This document shows, piece after piece, positions 46,890 to 55,500 of a stretch of 64,000 nt of DNA. The stretch spans positions 1-64,000 of the forward strand of contig CAKQPR010000006.1 in NCBI GenBank assembly GCA_934270565.1, in the 5' to 3' direction. The first letter of the stretch is position 1; each line of letters opens with the position of its first letter. A program made the position numbers and the translations under genes. Source of the stretch: an uncultured Clostridia bacterium (GTDB lineage: Bacteria; Bacillota; Clostridia; Christensenellales; Pumilibacteraceae). The notes under the pieces were generated by a model. That model was not told the origin of the DNA, did no database searches, and saw only the letters and a list, made by a program, of their open reading frames with translations.

Positions 46890-47146
46890 ATCGTTGAATT
46901 TTACGGCGAGCCACCGCAGACATGTATTTTTAGGGTTGTCGTGTACGCGGGTAAATCTTCGCTCCCGCGAGATCTCTCCACTACGCTACCGCTTCGGTCG
47001 AGATGACGGGGCTAAGTACCGTTCCGCTTGGTTTTATATTTTTGTTTTTATAAGTACGGGCATCACCGACTTGCCCACGGCGGCTCGCCGTCGGGCGGAC
47101 GAGGAACGCCCCTACCACGCTTTAACAAGCGTTACATTTTTCGTAA
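46890..47146. repeat. Repeat spacer inside the carbohydrate operon
   Basis: Between permease 2 and the binding-protein gene. It holds a 'gatctctccactacgctaccgcttcggtcgagatgac' unit and GGGCG...CGCCCC and AGC-loop units. Confidence 0.65.
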
Positions 47147-47265
47147 GGCGAGTTGAAACGGTGCAGATTTCGGCAACAGGCGGGAGCGACGACGTGAGCG
47201 TACTTTTTGTACGTGACCGTCGGAGCGACCGCACGTAGCCGAAAGGTGTGCCGTTACGGCTCGCC
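47147..47265 (+). ncRNA. Structured element, copy 1, just after the permease 2 stop
   Basis: Pairing elements on the plus strand: GGCGAG/CTCGCC (outer), AACGGTGCA (47157-47165) with TGTGCCGTT (47247-47255), TTTCGGC (47168-47174) with GCCGAAA (47238-47244), CGACG with CGTCG, and a GCGTAC-TTTTT-GTACGT end hairpin. Unpaired AACAGGC and GTA match copy 2. The two mispairs are G-U only on the plus strand, so that strand is likely the folded one, antisense to the operon. RNA or single-stranded DNA is possible. Confidence 0.65.
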
Positions 47266-47277
47266 GCATAAGTGTTT

Positions 47278-48345
47278 TCAAGCTTTGAGACCGGACGACA
47301 TGGCTATCCCCGACAAGATCACCTTTTGCAGGAAGAAATAGATAATAAGCAGCGGGGCGATGGCGACGACGCAAGCGGCGGCGGAGCGGTTGTTATAAAT
47401 CGTACCGCTTGTCGTGGCGCGCATATATATGGTAAGCGTATACATTTCGTTGCCGGTGAGGTACACGAGCGGACCCATAAAGTCGTTATATTTGCCGCAG
47501 AACGTGAGCACGAGTTGCGCTACGACCGCGGGTACGGACAGCGGCATTATTATATGGAAGAATATTCCCATATCGCCGAGCCCGTCGATACGCGCGCTCC
47601 CGAGCAGATCGTCGGGAATCCCCGCGAAGTACTCGCGAAGGAAGAACACGACGCCCGCGCTTCCGAACAGCATCGGAACGACGAGCGGTTTGAAAGAATT
47701 CGTCCAGTGAATGAGGTCGAACAGCAGGTAGCTCGAAATAAGCGTTATGCACCCGGGGACCATCATCGTCAGAAGAAGTATTCCGAACAACGGTTTTTTG
47801 CCGCGGAATTCGAGTTTCGAGAACGAATAAGCCGAAAGCGCGGACACGAACACCGTTACGACGGTGGGAAGAACGCTCGATCTGAGCGTGTTGAAGAACG
47901 CACCGATTATCGTTATTCCGAGGATTTTTGAAGTCGTGACGTACTTGTACGCGCTGCCGGTAACGCCGAGTTTCGGCCACCACGAAAAGCCGAGCGAAGC
48001 CGATTCGTATTCCGTTTTTATGCTCGTTACGACGATGACGTAGAACGGCAGCACGATAAGAACAGTCATAACGATAAGCCAGAAATACGACACTATCGCC
48101 TGCGATCCGTGCGGCGTGAATACGTCGGGCGCAAGTCCGTCCTCGAGCCCTTTGCGTTTAACCGCTCTGCCCGCTATCGCGAGCCCGATTCCGACCGCTA
48201 TCGCTATTCCGCCGATCGTGAAATGAACCGCGCGTCTGCCCGTTTCGGGATTCGCCGGAAGCACGCCGAGGAACAGCGCGAGCGCGCCTATAACGAAAAG
48301 CGCGCGAAGCACAACGTAATTGATTGCGTATAGTTTTTTTATCAA
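47278..48345 (-). CDS. Carbohydrate ABC permease, MalG type
   Basis: A 355-residue inner-membrane permease. Six C-terminal membrane helices form the transport domain and EYFAGIPDDLLGSARIDGLG is the EAA loop that contacts the ATPase. An unusual N-terminal ~75 residues add two more hydrophobic segments before the usual first helix. It pairs with the MalF-type permease at 48693. No ATPase gene is nearby, so a shared MsmX/MsmK-like ATPase is assumed. Confidence 0.92.
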   Translation of the reverse strand: MIKKLYAINYVVLRALFVIGALALFLGVLPANPETGRRAVHFTIGGIAIAVGIGLAIAGRAVKRKGLEDGLAPDVFTPHGSQAIVSYFWLIVMTVLIVLPFYVIVVTSIKTEYESASLGFSWWPKLGVTGSAYKYVTTSKILGITIIGAFFNTLRSSVLPTVVTVFVSALSAYSFSKLEFRGKKPLFGILLLTMMVPGCITLISSYLLFDLIHWTNSFKPLVVPMLFGSAGVVFFLREYFAGIPDDLLGSARIDGLGDMGIFFHIIMPLSVPAVVAQLVLTFCGKYNDFMGPLVYLTGNEMYTLTIYMRATTSGTIYNNRSAAACVVAIAPLLIIYFFLQKVILSGIAMSSGLKA

Positions 48346-48360
48346 TGCTTATTTACCTCC

Positions 48361-48565
48361 GTTATACAGTAAGCCGCAGGGCGCAAATTCCACGCGGGCA
48401 AGTGTGTTGTGTAAGTCTTGTACGTTTGGTTTGCGGGCGGACGAGGGCGTCCGCCCCTACCTGTAAGGTTTTTCCCCTCATTCGTCACTCGGATCGCTGA
48501 CGCTCACACTCGTGCCACCTTCCCCCGAGGGGGAAGGCATTAGCGGTCGGCACTTCTCATTCGCT
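48361..48565. repeat. Repeat spacer between the permease genes
   Basis: A GGGCGGACG-AGGG-CGTCCGCCC hairpin (about 48437-48459) and a half copy of the bipartite repeat (48474-48538) ending in CCCCCGAGGGGGAAGGC. No gene is seen. Confidence 0.7.
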
Positions 48566-48689
48566 AAGAGGCGAGAGAGTGGTGCGATTCGCGACAACAG
48601 GCGCGAAAACCGAAGATGAGCGTACTTTTGTACGTGACCCTTCGGGTTGAGCGCACGTAGTTGCGAAGCGTGCCGCTATATCGTCTCTT
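48566..48689 (+). ncRNA. Structured element, copy 2, three bases after the permease 1 stop
   Basis: AAGAGGCGA with TCGTCTCTT (outer), AGTGGTGCG (48578-48586) with CGTGCCGCT (48669-48677), TTCGCGAC (48588-48595) with GTTGCGAA (48660-48667), CCGAAG with CTTCGG, and GCGTAC-TTTT-GTACGT. The stems differ from copy 1 but stay paired; the loop bases AACAGGC and GATGAGCGTAC...GTACGTGACC are kept. Five G-U pairs exist only when read on the plus strand. Confidence 0.65.
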
Positions 48690-48692
48690 GAC

Positions 48693-49625
48693 TTACGACA
48701 TGTCGTAATTAACCCACTTCTTCCCCAGCGCGAAGTTGATATACGTTACGATAAGGATAAAAAGAGTGAGGATCAGAGCCGCGGCGGAACCGACGCCGAA
48801 ACCGAGCGAATTCCAGCCGCCGTTGAAGGTTTTGTAAAGGAATTTGACGACCGTCATATCAGCCCAGTCGAGACCGGACATCGTTTCGTCGCCGCCCGAC
48901 AGGATATCGGGTTCTTCCATAACCTGCAACGAGCCGATGATTTTCATCGTGAGCAGGTAGAACGTCGTAGGCGACACCGCGGGGAGCGTTATCGTAAAGA
49001 AGATGCGCGCGGGCGAAGCGCCGTCGATTTTAGCCGATTCGTAATACGACTGATTGACGTTTGCGAGCGCGGCTTGGTAAAGGATAATGCAAAGACCCGT
49101 CCCCTTCCAGACGCTCATTATTATAACCGAAAACATAAACGTTTGCGGGGTGGAAATCCAGCCGATTTTGTCCACGCCGAAGCTGCCGAGAATCGTGTTG
49201 ATTATGCCGTAGTCCGCGTCGTACATGATTTTCCACGCTATCGAAATCGAAACGGTCGAACATACATACGGGATAAAGAATACCGACCGGAAAAACCTGT
49301 TTCCCGTACCGGCTTTGTTTACGAGGTACGCTATAAACAGTCCGACGGCAAGGCTAAGCGGCACGTTGAGGACGTAAAACAGCGTGTTGCGCATCGACTT
49401 GAGGAAGTTCGCGTTTTTAACAAGGTACGCGAAATTCGCAAAACCTACGAACGAGAAATCGTCCAGAATACTGCCCTTGACGTCCGTGAAACTGAGCATC
49501 AGCGACATAATCATCGGTACGAGCCCAAATATCACGAATCCGATAACGGGAATTGCCGCAAGAAAAAAATGGAAAGTTTCTCTGCCTCGATTGATTTTTC
49601 GTTTTACTTGTGCGTTTGCTAACAT
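48693..49625 (-). CDS. Carbohydrate ABC permease, MalF/UgpA type
   Basis: A 310-residue permease with six membrane helices. YYESAKIDGASPARIFFTITLP is the EAA loop. Its start overlaps the nucleoside-hydrolase stop by seven bases, so translation is probably coupled. It forms the transport channel with the MalG-type permease. Confidence 0.93.
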   Translation of the reverse strand: MLANAQVKRKINRGRETFHFFLAAIPVIGFVIFGLVPMIMSLMLSFTDVKGSILDDFSFVGFANFAYLVKNANFLKSMRNTLFYVLNVPLSLAVGLFIAYLVNKAGTGNRFFRSVFFIPYVCSTVSISIAWKIMYDADYGIINTILGSFGVDKIGWISTPQTFMFSVIIMSVWKGTGLCIILYQAALANVNQSYYESAKIDGASPARIFFTITLPAVSPTTFYLLTMKIIGSLQVMEEPDILSGGDETMSGLDWADMTVVKFLYKTFNGGWNSLGFGVGSAAALILTLFILIVTYINFALGKKWVNYDMS

Positions 49626-50542
49626 TGTCCCTCCTCTTTAAGTCCGTCTCTCAGCCGCGCCATAAACGCAGAGACGTTCACGTCCGTGGCATATTCTATT
49701 TCCGTTCCGCACGGGTCGGGGACGGTCGCGCCGCGATGTTCGCCGCTTAAAACGACTCTGAATTTTCCCCTTTCGAACGAAACGAGATTTTCGTCGAAAA
49801 GCGTTTCCGCCGTAAGCGGATCATGCATTGTGGGAACCGCGCCTCTTTCGCGGTTGTGTTCTATCCAGATCCCCGTCATTCGCACGAGCAGTTTGTTTTT
49901 CTCGGCTTTTAGCGAACGCAAAAACGCGAGCGTTTCGTCGTCGAACACGCATCTTTTGGTGATATCGAAACCGACGGCGCGTATCGGTACTCCCGATCTG
50001 AAAACCTTGTCGGCGGCTTCGGGGTCGCACAGAATGTTCCATTCCGGCGTGAGCGACGTATAATCGCCGCCCATAATAAGTATTCTCTTTATCTTCCCGA
50101 ATGTTTCGGGGTCGCGAACGAAAGCCTCGGCGAGGTTTGTAAGCGGACCTATCGCGAGTAAAGTTATATTATAAGGATTTCCGCGCACGGAATCGAGCAG
50201 AAAATCGACGGCGTTCCCGTCCTCGACTTTCGCGTTTTCCATAACTGCCGGTATGTAGTGCGGTATCACCGGTTTGCCGTCCAAGTCCGCTTTCTCGAAT
50301 TTAAAAAGCGGCTGAACTTCGGGATAGCTCTCGCCCGCATACACGGGAATATGCTCGCCCCAGAGCGAAATAAGCGCTGACGCTATGCGGGCGCGCTGAA
50401 CGGCGTTGCGATAAACCGTGCTTACGCCGATAACGTTTGCCTTTTCCGCCATAAGTAAGCAAAGCGCGTAAGCGTCGTCTATATCGTCTCCGATATCCGT
50501 GTCGAGTATAAGCGCGCCGTAATTCACCGATTTTCCGTTCAT
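49619..50542 (-). CDS. Inosine-uridine nucleoside hydrolase family protein
   Basis: A 307-residue hydrolase. DTDIGDDIDD near the N-terminus (Asp14, Asp16, Asp19-20, Asp22-23) holds the calcium- and ribose-binding aspartates, ILIMGG and AVGFDIT are typical, and MHDPL carries the late active-site Asp. It would split a nucleoside or similar N-glycoside to base and sugar. As first gene of the sugar-uptake operon it suggests that a ribosyl-type compound may be among the imported substrates; this is inference. Confidence 0.88.
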   Translation of the reverse strand: MNGKSVNYGALILDTDIGDDIDDAYALCLLMAEKANVIGVSTVYRNAVQRARIASALISLWGEHIPVYAGESYPEVQPLFKFEKADLDGKPVIPHYIPAVMENAKVEDGNAVDFLLDSVRGNPYNITLLAIGPLTNLAEAFVRDPETFGKIKRILIMGGDYTSLTPEWNILCDPEAADKVFRSGVPIRAVGFDITKRCVFDDETLAFLRSLKAEKNKLLVRMTGIWIEHNRERGAVPTMHDPLTAETLFDENLVSFERGKFRVVLSGEHRGATVPDPCGTEIEYATDVNVSAFMARLRDGLKEEGQC

Positions 50543-50583
50543 TTGAGTAGTTCCTTCGGGTGTTTCCCACAGTTTGTACGGAT

Positions 50584-50592
50584 ATTATAGCA
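50584..50592 (-). promoter_or_regulatory. Extended -10 promoter of the carbohydrate operon
   Basis: On the minus strand TGC-TATAAT (TATAAT at 50584-50589), 42 bases before the nucleoside-hydrolase start. No good -35 box is present, as expected for an activator-dependent promoter. Confidence 0.5.
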
Positions 50593-50639
50593 CTCCGACG
50601 GGTGAAAAGTAAATATGAAAACCCGACGGCTTTTTGCGA

Positions 50640-50683
50640 AAATCCGATTTTTTGCCGATATTGTATTGACAAATCCGTTTTTA
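50640..50683. promoter_or_regulatory. Candidate AraC direct-repeat operator
   Basis: AAATCCGATTTTT (50640-50652) and AAATCCGTTTTTA (50671-50683) are same-direction repeats 31 bases apart. The second overlaps the spacer of the araC promoter, and the first lies upstream of the operon promoter. Confidence 0.45.
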
Positions 50684-50694
50684 CGTTTTATACT
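50666..50694 (+). promoter_or_regulatory. Promoter of the AraC gene at 50728
   Basis: TTGACA (50666-50671), 17 bases, TATACT (50689-50694). Confidence 0.75.
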
Positions 50695-50727
50695 TTCGGT
50701 AGAATTAAAACCGAACGGGAGGAAAAT

Positions 50728-51522
50728 ATGGCGACGTTTCAGTTTCTGTTGGACTGTCCGCGCGAAAAAGGCACGGTGATACCGCCTCATTTCCACGATT
50801 ATTACGAACTCGTGTGCTATTACGGCGGCAAAGGACATTCGGACTACCGCCCCGCCGACAAAATGCCGTATAAACGCGGCGAATTCCTTACCTTTTACGA
50901 ACGCCCGTTTTCGTCGAACGGCTCGTTCCGGTTCGACGATAATTCGATAATTCTTTATAAGCCGTACACTATTCATAACGAAGTGCACGAAAAGGACTGT
51001 AACGTTATCGCGTTCGGATTCACGCTCAATCGCGACGTTAAGCTCGACAACGCGATTTTTCACTCGCCGTCGCACGAAATTTCGGACACGATCGCCGCGA
51101 TCCGCCGCGAATACAACGAAAAGAAAAACAACTTCGAACTCGCCGCCGACGGACTTATCGACGTGCTTTTATGCGAACTTACGAGGCTGGATTCGGCTTC
51201 CGCAAAGTCCGCGACTTCCCCGCTCCATTACGTTAAAATTTATCTCGACAACTATTACATGACCGACGTTACCGTTACCGAGCTCGCCGCGATGGCGGGG
51301 TTCTCGCCCGACCATTTTTGCAGGCTGTTTATCCGCGAATACGGCGTCGCGCCCAAGGAGTATCTGTTGCGGCTGCGACTCGGCGAAGCGGAAAAACTGC
51401 TCGCCGATACCGACCTGCCCGTTTCGGCTATCGCCACGCAAGTCGGGTTTTCGGACATCAGCCAGTTCTCGTGGTTTTATAAAAAACGACACGGCTTCCC
51501 GCCGTCTCAGGCGCGGAAATAA
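50728..51522 (+). CDS. AraC-family regulator of the carbohydrate operon
   Basis: The ATG at 50728 follows GGGAGGAAA; a longer frame upstream runs through the promoter. The 264-residue protein has a cupin sensor (PPHFHDYYELVCYYGG, residues about 18-33) and a C-terminal double HTH (VTVTELAAMAGFSPDHFCRLF and SAIATQVGFSDISQFSWFYKK). It is divergent from the nucleoside hydrolase-permease-GH43 operon and very likely controls it. Confidence 0.92.
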   Translation: MATFQFLLDCPREKGTVIPPHFHDYYELVCYYGGKGHSDYRPADKMPYKRGEFLTFYERPFSSNGSFRFDDNSIILYKPYTIHNEVHEKDCNVIAFGFTLNRDVKLDNAIFHSPSHEISDTIAAIRREYNEKKNNFELAADGLIDVLLCELTRLDSASAKSATSPLHYVKIYLDNYYMTDVTVTELAAMAGFSPDHFCRLFIREYGVAPKEYLLRLRLGEAEKLLADTDLPVSAIATQVGFSDISQFSWFYKKRHGFPPSQARK

Positions 51523-51778
51523 CCCGCCGCGTCGCAAAAAATACCGTATACGAAAAGACGATCCTCCCGACAGAACGAGAGAATCGTTTTTTTGACGTGC
51601 CGTCGCAGGGCGGTGAGCCGCCGCGGGCGAGGCGGTGAGCCACCGCAGGCAAGTATTTGGGTGTTCGTGTTCGCTTAGTTTTCTTCCTGTTGCAGGGGAT
51701 TATTTCTCGACTAACGCTCGAAATGACAACGTGTTCGCTTGGTTTGCGGGCGGACGAGGAACGCCCCTACCTTATAAG

Positions 51779-51913
51779 GCTTCCCCTTGGGGACCTGTCG
51801 CGTAGCGACTGATGAGGGGTTGTCTTTTACATTACGTTCGTCATAGCCCGACCCCTCATTCGTCTTGCCTACGCTATCGCTTCGGCAATCCACCTTCCCC
51901 CCAAGGGGAAGGC
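51779..51913 (+). repeat. Bipartite repeat copy 5, uninterrupted
   Basis: GCTTCCCC to GGGGAAGGC with the 'cttgcctacgctatcgcttcggcaatccacc' inner variant. Confidence 0.8.
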
Positions 51914-52220
51914 TTTAAAAAGTCACTTTTATAATGTCATTTCGGCCGAAGCGTCAGCGAAGTGGAGAAATCCCCCGCGGAAGTCACCCGATAACGATAC
52001 TGTTACTGCTTTTTCGACCATATTTGTCGGCGTAGCCGACGGTAGGGCGGTGTTACGCCCGCCAAAAATTTGCAGAGCTCAAACGAAATACCCACGGGCG
52101 GACGAGGAACGCCCCTACCGAAGCTGAAAACCTTGTTATAAGCGATATGCCGTAACCTGCGGAAGTCACCCGACTTCCCCACTACCACAACCATTTTCGA
52201 CCTTTAAAGCGTTGCGGGGT

Positions 52221-52286
52221 CTGGGACACAGTCGCAAGTGTCCCAGCGGCTTTTTTGCTACTTTTTTCTCCGCTCGAAAAAAGTAG
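52221..52286 (+). repeat. Double-hairpin repeat (GGGACAC and T-rich)
   Basis: CTGGGACAC (52221-52229) pairs with GTGTCCCAG (52238-52246). CTACTTTTTTC (52258-52268) pairs with GAAAAAAGTAG (52276-52286). A related second hairpin at 59036-59065 has CATACTTTTT facing AAAAAAGTATG. Confidence 0.65.
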
Positions 52287-52572
52287 AGTACATTTCCCTT
52301 TCTTTTCTAAAAAGATATTTGTTACTATTCTAAAAGTAAGCCATAGCGGCAACGCGTTTTCTCCGCCTGAAAAAAGTAAAATACATTTCCCTTTCTTTTC
52401 TAAAAAACAAAAACCTTCTCTTCGTTTCTTTCGCAAAGAAAAGGTTTGCGGGCGGACGAGGGCGTCCGCCCCTACCACGTTCTACCGAAAGTAAGTACGG
52501 GCATCGCCGACTTGCCTACGGCGGCTCGCCGTTTTGTTACTATTCTAAAAGTAAGCCATAGCGGCAGCGACT

Positions 52573-55500
52573 TTATACAGTATATTTACCGTCCACGGTG
52601 GGGATTATCAGTCCGCAGGAAGCGGCGAGGTCGATTGCGGAATCGATTGCGGCGACGACCTTGGGGGTGCGGCGCGGGCAATTCATAAGCGAGGCGACGG
52701 CTTTTACGAGTTCGGCGCGATCGACGGGCGCGTTACGCTCGACGGCGCAACGCACGGCGACGGCAAGTTCTCTCGGGCAGACGTCGGAAATATCGCGGTC
52801 GGTCTTCTCGTCAAACGGACGGAAGAACGTCGGATCGGCTTCGGCGTACCACGTTTCGTCGTCGTAATCGCGTGCGAAATCGGCAAGCGACCGCACGATC
52901 CGCGACAAGTTCGCGCGCGCTTTTTTGGACGTTTGCGGCACGGAATAAACCTCTCCGAGGCGGGAAAGAACGTAATTTTCGGAAACGGGCCCCTCGGCGC
53001 GTATAATCGTTTCGGCTTTGTTGGCGATCGCGGCGGCGTTGTTCTCGTCGAGAACGTAGTCCGCTCCCGCGCGGGCGAGCGGCTTGAGCGTGATCCTGCG
53101 ATAAGGCTTGCGATACTTGTTAAGCGTTTCGCGGTCGCTCTTTTTCGAGTGCGTTCCGCTGCCGGCGAGCGCGGCGACGACTTCCTTTATGCGCGCGATT
53201 TCGCGGCGGGGGTTGCCGAGGTAATTGATTGTCCAGAGGTGATATACGTTCCAGCCGAGCGTTTTGAGAATACGCGTGCTCATGGCAACGCGGTCGCGCA
53301 CGGACGGAATACGGTTTTCGTTTTCGCCGTCGCAAACGATCGCGAGAATATACTTTTTCGGGTCTCGCGGATCGATGACGGCGACGTCGATTTTGAAGTC
53401 GCTTACACCGAGGTCGTAATCGCATTTAACGCCCTTTTCGGCGAGTTCGGCGGCGATATACTCGCCTATGCCCTTCTTTTTCTCGCCCGCGTTGCGGTAA
53501 TCCACCGCGAGCATTTCTCTGCCGCGTTCGGCGTATTCGAGGAACGCTTTCAGACTCCTGACGCCCTTGCCCGAAACGCGATTGAGGTCGATCATATTCG
53601 CCTTTATGGACGAGAATACTTTCATTTCGACGCGGGCGCGTGAAGCGGCGACGTTCAGCCTTCTCTCTCCGCCCGCCTGATTTAGCGGTCCGAAATTGAG
53701 CGAAAGTTTGCCGTCCTTGTCGGGGCCGTAACCGACCGAGAAAAGTATAACGTCGCGCTCGTCGCCCTGAACGTTTTCGAGGTTCTTGACGAAAAGCGGT
53801 TCGTCGCGCTCGTAAGCGACCGATTCGAGCCCGTGCTCGGCGACAGCCTTGCCGAGACAGTCCTCGATGTACGCCTGCTGAGCGGTGTTGAACGTGACGA
53901 CGCCTATCGACTGCGCGGAAAGCGCGGGGTTTTTAAGCCGCGTGATAACGTCGCGGACGAGCTCCTGAGCTTCGCGCTTGTTGTGTTTCAACCCGCCGCG
54001 CTCGTAAACGCCGTCCACATAGCAAAGCGAAACTCTGCCGTCCTTTTCGGAGGGCGACGGGAAAGTGAGAAGTCCGTTGTCGTAGAAGTTGGCGTTCGAG
54101 AATGCGATGAGGCTTTCGTGGTGCGAACGGTAATGCCAGCTGAGCCGCCGTTCGGGCATACCCACGGCAAGGCAGTCGTCGAGAATACTTTCGAGGTCCT
54201 CCACTTCGAGGTGCTCGTCGTCTCGGAAGTCTGCGCCGAAGAACGACGTCGGTGGAAGCTGTTTCGGGTCGCCGACGACGATTACCCGATCGGCGCGCGC
54301 GATCGTTCCCACTGCCTTACACGTCTGAACCTGCGAGGCTTCGTCGAACACTACGAGGTCGAATTTGTCAAGCGACAGGTCGAGGAACTGCGTGACGGAC
54401 GACGGGCTCATGATCATACACGGGCAGGCGTATTTCATTATCGTGGGCACGAGCGTGAAAAGTTTGCGGAGCGTGATGCCCTTCACTCCGTTTTTGACCG
54501 CTCTTAAAAGCACGACTTTTTCGAGGTTATGTTCGCCGTCCGAGTGCGGCGCGGGGATACGCTCGACAAGCTTGCGGTAAAGGTCGGCGCGGACGAGCCG
54601 TTCGTATTCGTCCGCCGCCGAGCGGAAGCGGGCGATCGTTTCTTCGAGCGCGAGCCCCGAGAACTGGCAAAGCCTGTCGTCGAGCGCGATTTCGCTGCGG
54701 ACGAAGTTGTAATAAACGCATTTTTTGAAGCACGAAAGCACGTCGTCGGGGGTGATTTCGCCGAGCGAAAGCGGTTCGAGAACGAATTCGAAGCCCGACT
54801 TGCGGCATTCGTCCGCAACGGTCTGGTATCTGCACCACCCTCCGATACGGTCGAGGTTTTTGGCGATAACCGCCACGCGGTCGAGCTCTTCGCCGATTTC
54901 GCCCGATCTCTCCGCGCCCGAAACGTTGAAAATCCGACGGAACTGCCCGCGGGTACGTTCGGCGCGCTCGTAAGCGTCGGCGTAATATTCGAGGTAGAGG
55001 TAAGGCGAATTTACCCGCATAAACCGAGCGGACTCGAAGAACACCGCGGGTTCGAAGTCGGCGTAAATCTTTTCGCCCGCGCGGACGAACGCAACGAGGT
55101 CGGCGGCGTAATCGGTCGCGGCGGCTTGCGTTTTGCAGCCGAGAACGGCGAATTGCGCGACGCGCTTGGCGGTTTCGGCGCGGTTTTCGGCGATTCTGAG
55201 AAGGTCGGCATAATATTCGTCGAGCTCCTCTTTCCTTATTTTAAAGCGCACGGAAGCGGCGTAGCGCTTAGCTATGCGCGCTCCGTCCTTTTCCTTTTGC
55301 GAAGCGGCGATAACTTTCTTCTCGTCGAACGCGGACGACGGGAATTCGCCCCACTTCGCCGCAAAGTCCTTTTCGAGCCGCCTTTCGCGTTCCTCGAGCG
55401 ACAGAAGCGTGTCCGCCGCGGAAAGCAGCGGCAAGCCCTCTTTGCCGAGGTCGAGCGTGCTCTTTACCGCTTCGGACGAGCCGAGCAGTTTCGCGATTTC

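Larger units (their letters stand above)
51523..52572. repeat. 1 kb intergenic repeat block
   Basis: No gene is seen. It has a weak terminator-like hairpin after the araC gene (about 51556-51595), a bipartite repeat, a GGGCGGACG-AGGG-CGTCCGCCC unit (52449-52471), and two T-rich hairpin units near 52250-52410. Confidence 0.7.

Noticed and set aside
45102..47006. 634-codon frame antisense to the binding-protein gene
   Set aside because: Arg/Val-rich composition typical of antisense frames; the minus-strand gene has a signal peptide and AGGAGG.
52255..52494. Short frames inside the T-rich repeats (about 80-100 codons on both strands)
   Set aside because: They arise from repeat DNA and lack ribosome sites; the repeats differ by changes that preserve hairpins, not codons.
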